DNA of 64,000 nt from Mesostigma viride. Taxonomy: Eukaryota; Streptophyta; Mesostigmatophyceae; Mesostigmatales; Mesostigmataceae. A program made the position numbers and the translations under genes. Positions within the stretch are counted from its first letter, which is position 1. Each line of letters begins with the position of its first letter. Under the pieces are notes generated by a model. It worked only from the letters and a program-made list of their open reading frames with translations, made no database searches and was not told where the DNA came from. Shown one piece after another: positions 56,141 to 64,000 of this stretch. The DNA is taken from NCBI GenBank assembly GCA_009746045.1, contig RPFO01000065.1:6030124-6094123 (forward strand), in the 5' to 3' direction.

Positions 56141-57389
56141 GTGGCCAGCCGGAGCGGCTGTTGAATTTTTAGCGGGCAAGTGTTCGAAGCGCATCATTGG
56201 CGGATTACTTGCGAACTTGGGTTCCCCCGCGAAACTCCAACCGCACGTTCATGATTTCCAAATCTGAAGTAAAGTTCGACGAAACTTTCTGAACGGGGGC
56301 AACTGACGGGCAGCCGGTTGGCCCTGGCACAGGGAACTGTCAGAGGACCAACCAGCGCACGTACCGTACTGTCACGCACAAATGCTGGGCAAAAATGTTT
56401 CTAAGGTTTCGCGAGATTCCCCCATAAAACTTGGGAAGTTCAAGCACGACTCCCTGTCGACCCAGTCTGACCCGCATCGTTGACATTACTGTACTGTATT
56501 TTTGGCTGGACGATGCATAGCAACGTAAATTACGTTGTTTTAGACGTTAGGGACGTTGAACGGCACTTGGAGGTCATGGCTGCCAGCCAGAGTGGTCGAG
56601 GAGGATAAATGTAGGGAGAAATATGATTGTTTTGCAAGTTTTAGACCTGATTTTAAGTCGTGCGTGTTGTGGCGTTGCGCCGGTCGCCGCGAAATTTGAA
56701 TTTCTTGTCCAATGGGTGCGCAGAAACTGGGAAAACGGGCTCGAGGGTCAGGACGTTGCATTATATTGCTTTTGAAAACTCGCAGCGGGATGCGACCGTA
56801 TGCCCGAGCTTCGGAAAAGGTGCTATAAGGTAATTTTGGTTTCCTGCAGTTTGTCGTAAAGCACCTGTGCATTTCGGCGCAGTTACTCTGTGTGCAGGCC
56901 TTGCGAGTGCCCAGGCGACCCGGGAACTGGCGCGACCTAACTGCCGACGACATTCCGAATGACGAAATAAGGTGGGTTTTTTTGTTGAAGCGTGGATGCT
57001 GATTAGACTGCTTAAGATTGCTGGCGCATGCCAGGTTAATCTTTGTCAAGTTCCTGGCATTTCAAGTTCCTTTGCCGGCCACAACAAGCGCTGCCCCTTG
57101 CAGGCAACACCGTGTCGGCTTTTTCTAGGCTTTAAGGCCAGGCTTTGGTTTAATTAGTCACGTGCCGTGGTGCAATGTGCTGCACTGTCGTTTAGAAACA
57201 ATGTGCAGCACTGCCACGCCTGCGATGCCACGTCTCGGTGCACGCAGTATTGGTGCATCACGTTCGTATACGCGCCCTGCACTGCCGTCGCAATTTATCG
57301 CAGTGAACTTGTGTCCCGCACTCGCCTGACGCTATGAACATGCGTAGTATGCAATCGTTTCTGCAATGCAAAATGTACCCGTTTGCTGC
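56141..57389. other. No gene recognised
   Basis: A near-palindrome CAACGTAAATTACGTTG lies at about 56522-56538. A 169-codon minus frame at 56540-57049 has no recognisable feature and was not accepted. Confidence 0.4.
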
Positions 57390-60300
57390 ATGCAGATGCC
57401 TGATAAAATCTCCCAAAGGCAACAGCCAGTGGCAACGTTGGCCACCCTCGTGGAAGGTACGTACATGGCAACAAACCCACGTGGACATCCTTTCCATGCA
57501 TTTTAGGCCTCCTTCTAGGTTGAAGACTTTACAGCTTTAAGTGGCTCCATGCATTTTGATACTGCTGGCGTGCTTTAATTTACAATTGAAGCCATTACTG
57601 GTTCTGAACTGGAAAAAACCTTGTGTTCCAACATAAACTTCCTTTTCAGTTTACATTCCTCGTTCTCCCTCACAGCTCATCCTTCAGATATTCACTAGCC
57701 CAGCTGAGATTCTCACAGGCTTTGAAATAATATATTCTCACAGCATTGGGAAAAACGGTCTTGTGTTGTGAGCAGTTGTGTGCCTAGGATATTAGCAATG
57801 ACGTGACTGTTTTACTTGTGCAATTGAGCAAATGGAGGTAGGCCTCTTGCATGTAATTTAGTGCACCGAGTGCATTGGTAGCTGTATGTTAATAATGGAG
57901 TTGGTTCTTTGCTTTGGAATTGTTTCTTTGCTTAGAACTCTGCGATTCATCTGAAGGGGAGGGGACATCCCTAGCACCCCACCAAAAATACCTTTTATAA
58001 ATGTAATGCATTTGAAGCATATCCAATAATGCTTGGGGACCGTGAAGATGATGTTTGTTGGGCATTTATCCCACTGCACTTGTTGGGGGTACTTTTTTGT
58101 TGGGGGTTACCCCCAACCACGCACCGGTGGTGAGCTAAAGAAAACGACGCTATTTAGGACGAATATTATCATTTAGGAGAATGGGCAAACCGTTCTTATG
58201 CAAACCACGTACTCCCATGTAGCTGCCCCCTTGGTGAAACATTGTGGCTATTCAGCTCAGTAAAAGAATGAGTATTCCTCATAGTTAATCAGTTTCTCTC
58301 CCAAAGTCGCGTCTTTTTTCCCTCTTAATTAGTGAAATCAGACCAATCACATTGTAAAATGATCAACACCACGTACTTGTATTCAAAACTGGCCGAGGGC
58401 CGAGGGGGCTGAACCGCACTGCTGCAAAATTTCAGCTCGTTATGATGGCAAATTCCTTTGTTAATAATAGGGGGTCTTGTTTCTCATATTTTTGCAGTCT
58501 TGGGTTTATTTTTTCTTGCTTGGTGCATGCATTTGTAGCTCACCATTGGTGTATGGTGGGGGCGGGGTAGTACCCTCAACTAGTGGTGTCATCAACAATT
58601 AGTCGCTATAGTTACAGGTTCCAATCAACACAGAGACTTCCCAATTGACATAGGAATGATATGAAATAAAAGCTGAATTTTTACTCACTCAAAAAAAATC
58701 TACCCACTACGGTCCCCTGAAACCCTCATATTGATTTGTGTCCACCACTACCTTGTTCCATGCAGCGTTACGTGTTCACCAAGTCCTGCTGGAAGACCAT
58801 TTGAGCAATACGGGCAAGCACAATAAGATAGAAATAGCTGGCCTCACCGATGGTGAAGTCATGGCCTTCAAGGGCCTCGCTCGCCATTTGGGATTTGTAA
58901 ATGCTCTGCCAGCTGGGATGGATGGAAGCATCCCAGACTTGATTCGGGCAATATTGAAAGGGTTCCTACTGCCCCTCTCCGATGCAGATGGCGCTCTATT
59001 GGAAGAGCGAGGACAGTGGGCAGCGAGAGAGCAACAGCTCCTCGCATCCATCGCGCAGCTCCAGGCTGACTTGGCCTTTAGACAAGGCGTGCTTAACACC
59101 AGCATCAAAGACTACCTGGAGCTGCAAGATGAGATCAAGACCTTGCAAGAGGAGGATGCCCGGGAGCCGAGGGCAGCCCTGAAGAGGAAGCTGGAGGAGG
59201 TTACGGCGGAGTGCGCCCAGCTGGACGCCGAGGTGGACCGCAAGAAGGAGAAGCTCAAGGAAATGGAGAAGTGGCCAGTTTTTGAGCTGCAGAGGGAGCT
59301 GGATCGCTCCCGCAGGTGTCTCACCATGAATGCAGATGGTGAACTGGCTGATGTGGTCCACAGGCGCAACAAGAAGACCTTGGTAACGAGGCGAGATGCT
59401 CTGCTGGGTGCGCGGGACAGCCTCATGTCCTTTAGCATCGGCATGGCAAAAAAGTCACTGCCGATGCTGAGGATTATGAGAACGCGCATCGCTACGCTGC
59501 AGCACAAGCGGCCCCCTGCACCCGTCGCGTGGCCTGACCAGGAGATCCTGAAGAAGCACATCGGGACGGGGGAGACCAGGTTGTCATCTCAAGGGGTCCT
59601 CTTGTCCCTCCCCGCGCGCGACAAGCGCAGGTTTGACGAGCGCGCCATAGCCAAGCACAGCAGGGACGTGAGAGACGCACGCTTGTGGGTGAAGCTGCGC
59701 GATACAATCCCAGGCGGATGCTCCGTGAGGGTCACAGCCGGGGCCAAGAAAATCCTTGGGCCTGTAGTCCCCTGCGAGCAGTTAATCCAACAAGCCCGCA
59801 AGGACCAGACCGAGAGAGTGGACAGCATCGTACCACTATATCGCACGAACATCGCTGAGGATGTCACCGCGATGCCGGACTTCGAGACAGGCGTCTACGG
59901 CTGGCAAAATCACCCCACCAACTCAGCTCAGGTCAGTGGAAAGCTAGTGTCAATCTGAATTGCACATTTTTTCCCCCCGCGTGTTCATTAACTGGAATTT
60001 TCCTTACATCGTCCTAGCATGTATGTGCTGTCACGGTTACCTAAATCTGCCTTGGAGTTATAAATTGTGACTTGCGCGCCCGCATGTGCTGTGTGCAGTT
60101 GATGGTGATGAGGCTTTTCCTGGAAAACCCCGATTCACCAGTGTGGCGGGACATGAAGGTCACGAAACGGGCTAAGCTGGACATCGGCTGCGGCGGCGAT
60201 GGTCATCGAACCCGCTTAGGCGCCGGCACGATGAACATGCTAGCGATGTCGATACGCCCAGTCGACCCAGCATTCCCAGACCTATGGCAGAGGCCAGACT

Positions 60301-60492
60301 GGGTGTCAGTCAACCTAGAATCCCCCGGGGGTGACAAGCGAGCGAACCTGCTCAAGAATGCAGCAGCGTGGCTGGAGGTCATCAAGTACCTGGCCGGGCA
60401 TGAGATCCCCGTGGTGCTCGATGGTGTGGAGATCATGATCAAGTTCCGGGTCTTCATCCTCGGCGACATGGCATGGCAGTGGGCGATGCGAG
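57390..60492 (+). CDS. Unrecognised coiled-coil protein (partial, three exons)
   Basis: Proposed exons are 57390-57456 (ATG 57390 or 57396), 58766-59931 and 60099-60492, with matching phases. The central exon begins with a globular stretch, then about 120 residues of coiled coil rich in Glu/Lys/Leu ([14 protein letters not shown]...[11 protein letters not shown]). A basic globular part and a compact domain follow ([17 protein letters not shown]...[19 protein letters not shown]). The latter recalls large, repeated eukaryotic proteins of unknown function, often in mobile elements, but I cannot name the family. The next intron begins GTACGG and enters the CCCT array. A possible last exon at 62342-62391 is in phase and ends TGA. 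The 57390 exon is the weakest part. Confidence 0.55.
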
Positions 60493-60648
60493 GTACGGTA
60501 TTTCTCGTTTCAAATGCCCCAACCCCCCACCCCCACCACCACCCCGCCCCCCTTAGCTTCCGGACCCGGGCAGCCTTCCATAAGTTCCGTCGCTCTTCAC
60601 ACGGCCACTCACCCCATAGATGGCAACTAATCATGGTAACCGATTACA

Positions 60649-62320
60649 CATCATCCCTCCCTCCCTCCCTCCCTCCCTCCATCCATCCATCCCTCACTCC
60701 CTCCCTCTCTCACTCCCTCCATCCCTCCATCCATCCCTCCATCCATCCCTCCCTCCCTCCCTCCCTCCCTCCCTCCCTCCCTCCCTCCCTCCCTCCCTCC
60801 CTCCCTCCCTCCCTCCCTCCCTCCCTCCTCCCTCCCTCCCTCCCTCCCTCCCTCCCTCCCTCCCTCCCTCCATCCCTCCCTCCCTCCATCCCTCCCTCCC
60901 TCCATCCATACCTCCCTCCCTCCCTCCCTCCCTCCCTCCCTCCCTCCCTCCCTCCCTCCCTCCCTCCCTCCCTCCTCCCTCCCTCCCTCCCTCCCTCCCT
61001 CCCTCCCTCCCTCCCTCCCTCCCTCCCTCCCTCCCTTCCTTCCTCCCTTCCTCCCTCCCTCCCTCCTCCCTCCTCCCTCCCTCCCTCCCTCCCTCCCTCC
61101 CTCCCTCCCTCCCTCCCTCCCTCCCTCCATCCCTCCCTCCCTCCATCCCTCCATCCCTCCATCCCTCCATCCCTCCATCCCTCCATCCCTCCGTCCATCC
61201 CTCCATCTCTCCATCCCTCCCTCCCTCCCTCCCTCCCTCCCTCCCTCCCTCCCTCCCTCCCTCCCTCCCTCCCTCCCTCCCTCCCTCCCTCCCTCCCTCC
61301 CTCCCTCCCTCCCTCCCTCCCTCCCTCCATCCGTCCATCCCTCACTCCCTCCCTCCCTCACTCCCTCCATCCCTCCATCCCTCCATCCCTCCATCCATCC
61401 CCCATCCATCCCTCCATCCCTCCATCCCTCCATCCCTCCATCCCTCCATCCCTCCATCCCTCCAACCCTCCATCCAACCATCCCTCCGTCCCTCCATCCC
61501 TCCATCCCTCCCTCCCTCCATCCCTCCCTCCCTCCATCCCTCCCTCCCTCCCTCCCTCCCTCCCTCCCTCCCTCCCTCCCTCCCTCCCTCCCTCCCTCCC
61601 TCCCTCCCTCCCTCCCTCCATCCCCCCTCCCTCCCTCCATCCCTCCATCCCTCCATCCCTCCATCCCTCCATCCCTCCATCCATCCCTCTATCCATCCCT
61701 CTATCCATCCCTCTATCCATCCCTCCATCCATCCCTCCATCCCTCCATCCCTCCATCCCTCCATCCCTCCATCCCTCCATCCCTCCATTCCTCCATCCCT
61801 CCATCCCTCCATCCCTCCATCCCTCCATCCCTCCATCCCTCCATCCATCCCTCCATCCCTCCATCCCTCCATCCCTCCAACCCTCCATCCAACCATCCCT
61901 CCGTCCCTCCATCCCTCCATCCCTCCATCCATCCCTCCATCCATCCCTCCATCCCTCCATCCATCCCTCCATCCATCCCTCCATCCCTCCCTCCATCCCT
62001 CCATCCATCCCTCCATCCCTCCATCCATCCCTCCATCCCTCCATCCCTCCATCCCTCCATCCAACCATCCCTCCATCCCTCCATCCCTCTATCCCTCCCT
62101 CCATCCCTCCCTCCATCCATCCCTCCATCCATCCCTCCATCCATCCCTCCATCCATCCCTCCCTCCATCCCTCCCCCCATCCCTCCCTCCCTCCCTCCCT
62201 CCCTCCCTCCCTCCCTCCCTCCCTCCCTCCCTCCCTCCCTCCCTCCCTCCCTCCCTCCCTCCCTCCCTCCCTCCCTCCCTCCCTCCCTCCCTCCCTCCAT
62301 CCCTCCATCCATCCATCCAT
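60649..62320. repeat. 1.67-kb CCCT/CCAT tetranucleotide array
   Basis: Almost pure (CCCT)n with interspersed CCAT, higher-order CCCTCCAT stretches and a few frame-changing indels. It sits in the intron after 60492. Both strands give long false frames (Pro-Ser-Leu and Gly-Arg-Glu). Confidence 0.98.
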
Positions 62321-62600
62321 ATCACGCACGCAAGGGTGTAGGCACGTGGCACGCTCAAGGAGAATGCCATGACATTGTGGAGCTTACCTGACACCATAGA
62401 AATAATTAGTAATGCTGAAACCATGGCACGGCAACCGGGTTTGAAAAATGCGGTAAAGACAATAACGCAAGTACAAGATGCAAGGAAGGGCTAGCATTTG
62501 AAGCGGCGGAGTAGCCATCATTCCAAGATCAATAATGACGGGATGCCATTAATATCGCAAAACTTAGCCATCATTATCCGTAATCAATTAATTAATTAGG

Positions 62601-63155
62601 AACATAACTCCGTTGGAGTACATGCAGCACATATCCCTGAGAAGGTGCATATGGCTTTTAATACATTCTGGGCTACTTCCTGCAAGGGTGGGAATGTAAG
62701 CGACACTTGCTCTAGGTGCACCAAGGGCACCTGCACCACCATGTTGTCTCGGAGCTCAACCCAACTAAGGGGTGCCGGGCATGGGGGGGAAGATCATCAT
62801 GGCTATACAAGAGCTAGGGCATGGCTTCTCAACAGAGAGCGTCTCTCTGCATAGGCATAGCATGGCTAAATTCTCAATGCAACATCCATGGGAGGTCCCA
62901 TTATAGGCATGGCTTGGCTAAATTCTGAAGGCATCATCCATGGGGGCCATTATGGGCGCACATGCGCGAGGGCCACATGCTAGGCTAAGCCTGAGTAATC
63001 TACACTACTGTTATATATTCCCTAGACTGAGGTGGCAGGAGGGGCTTGCCAGGGCTTGCAAACAACGTGGATGACCGCACCCCTCCAGCATACCAGCTTC
63101 CCCCTGCGCTCTGCCGGAGCTGAAGGTAGGTCGGCCATAACTCGCCACCAATCCG
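62601..63155 (-). mobile_element. 5'-truncated copy of the LINE-like element
   Basis: Bases 62601 onward align with 48943 onward (AACATAACTCCGTTGGAGTA, AGCTACTTCCTGCAAGGGTG-like, GCTCTAGGTGCACCA). They reach only the last coding part of ORF1, ending near CGGCCATAACTCGCCACCA. The minus-strand 3' end runs into a TTAA-type tail (62584-62600). A partial internal duplication around ATGGCTAAATTCT...CATCCATGGG occurs at 62863-62953. Confidence 0.75.
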
Positions 63156-63237
63156 AAAAAACATCCAATATTGTACAAATCAGAGCATGGGACTGAAACG
63201 CCGCACATACTCAAGGCATCACGCAAGTTTCACATAC

Positions 63238-63792
63238 CTCAATCGCGTAGTCGGCGAAGAGCTCGTCCCGGCCGACTTCCCAGAACGGGAGCACGGACAC
63301 CACGTCCGTCACCGACGTGATGGGGACCGCTGCCTTGTGGTCGCTAGCCACCAGGGTTATGGTGGTCTCCGGCCACCGCAACAAGGTAGCTACCTCGTGA
63401 GGAAGCTCCTTGTCACGGTATACCCAATAGCCGACGAGCACCCACCTGTCTGTGGGGTCGATATTGGCCGCTGCTCCAGACGACGGATCTAGAATCGCGT
63501 CCGCGGGCACTATCTTCGCAACTTCTAGGAAAAAAGGCTGACTAGGGGCAAGCTCGTTGCGAAGCTGAACGACGCACCCAGGGACGATAGATGTCGTGTG
63601 ATTAAACATTACCGAGCCCGGGTTACTCCGTTCAAGCTTCGCTGCCCGGCTCCCCGGAAACCACATTTTCTCAGTCGGCAAAAGGCTGCTGGAGTCTTTT
63701 ACCTTGCGATTAACGGGCAACTGCCGCTGGTCTTTGGGCGGGGGTGGGATGTGGCTTCTAAAAGTCGTATCCGGGTGATTACGACCCGACAT
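63238..63792 (-). CDS. BAH-like domain protein, first exon
   Basis: ATG 63792 opens a minus frame. A strong 5' splice site, GAG|GTATGT, follows 63238, giving 185 residues; without splicing the frame ends a few codons on, at 63211. After a basic N-terminal 70 residues comes GCVVQLRN...PFFLEVAKIV...DRWVLVGYWVYRDKELPHE...VASDHKAAVPITSVTDVVSVLPF. This fits the bromo-adjacent homology pattern (VYL.N, Y/F..I..I, V.WF.RP.E, E.F.S.H.D..P..SI), a chromatin-binding fold. If so the product is nuclear. Later exons were not found; downstream on this strand lies the LINE copy and the CCCT array. Confidence 0.55.
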
Positions 63793-64000
63793 GGCTGAAA
63801 ACAGATGGAAATAATAGAGTAAGAGAGTATTTACCGCTAGCTTGCAACGTTGTTTTGGGCTCGGTGCGCACGTAAATTTGACCTCAACGGCTGCAACCAC
63901 AATTGTGGCGCCCCGTAACGTTTCCTTTGTGGACGGTGGGAACTTTCTTTGGTGCTATTCCTTGGCTATTCATTGAAACTTTTGTTCTCGGCCCGAGCAG

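Noticed and set aside
56540-57049. 169-codon minus-strand frame
   Set aside because: No domain, biased composition or splice context; probably chance.
60620-62372. Long Pro-Ser-Leu and Gly-Arg-Glu/Met-Glu-Gly frames, up to several hundred codons, on both strands
   Set aside because: They are translations of a stop-free tetranucleotide array, not genes.

Overview
The window is nuclear DNA of a green alga. Four genes have GT-AG introns, the intergenic DNA is rich in microsatellites and transposable elements, and nothing is arranged in operons. The four-exon gene at 44783-48153 encodes a protein I recognise as the red-shifted channelrhodopsin of the scaly streptophyte flagellate Mesostigma viride. 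I therefore take the organism to be Mesostigma or a very close relative. That identification is from memory of the protein, not from a search.

Layout. 1-3015: remains of a minus-strand LTR retrotransposon (integrase open to the left edge, gag broken by frameshifts and a stop, two unexplained frames upstream). 3472-9366: one complete minus-strand Ty1/copia-like element with near-identical 276-bp LTRs and a 5-bp target duplication. 9802-10375: the 3' end of a dead piggyBac-type transposase. 12101-13782: a chloroplast-type membrane protein gene with a 10-nt microexon. 15265-24314 (minus): scattered exons of a five-membrane-span protein of the tweety/prominin-like plant family. 27482-41391 (minus): alanine aminotransferase in at least 15 small exons, with several minisatellites in its introns. 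42468-43526: a 1.06-kb inverted-repeat element loaded with poly-G/poly-C runs. 44783-48153: channelrhodopsin. 48921-50751: a LINE-like element carrying only an ORF1-type gene. 51473-54506: two head-to-head copies of a TTAA-flanked element, the second cut by an LTR retroelement (54507-56140) whose leader is followed by an RNase H hybrid-binding-domain ORF. 57390-60492: an unrecognised coiled-coil protein gene whose next intron holds 1.7 kb of CCCT/CCAT repeats. 62601-63155: a 5'-truncated second copy of the LINE-like element. 63238-63792 (minus): a BAH-like domain exon.

The host genes do not form a pathway. Channelrhodopsin is the phototaxis photoreceptor, alanine aminotransferase links pyruvate/alanine and glutamate/2-oxoglutarate, and the other two are membrane proteins of unknown role. 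The most unusual signals are the copia-like Pol with a retropepsin-like segment between integrase and reverse transcriptase, the ORF1-only LINE family, and the 10-nt microexons. All exon joins were worked out by hand from splice signals, reading phase and remembered family patterns, so they need transcript support.
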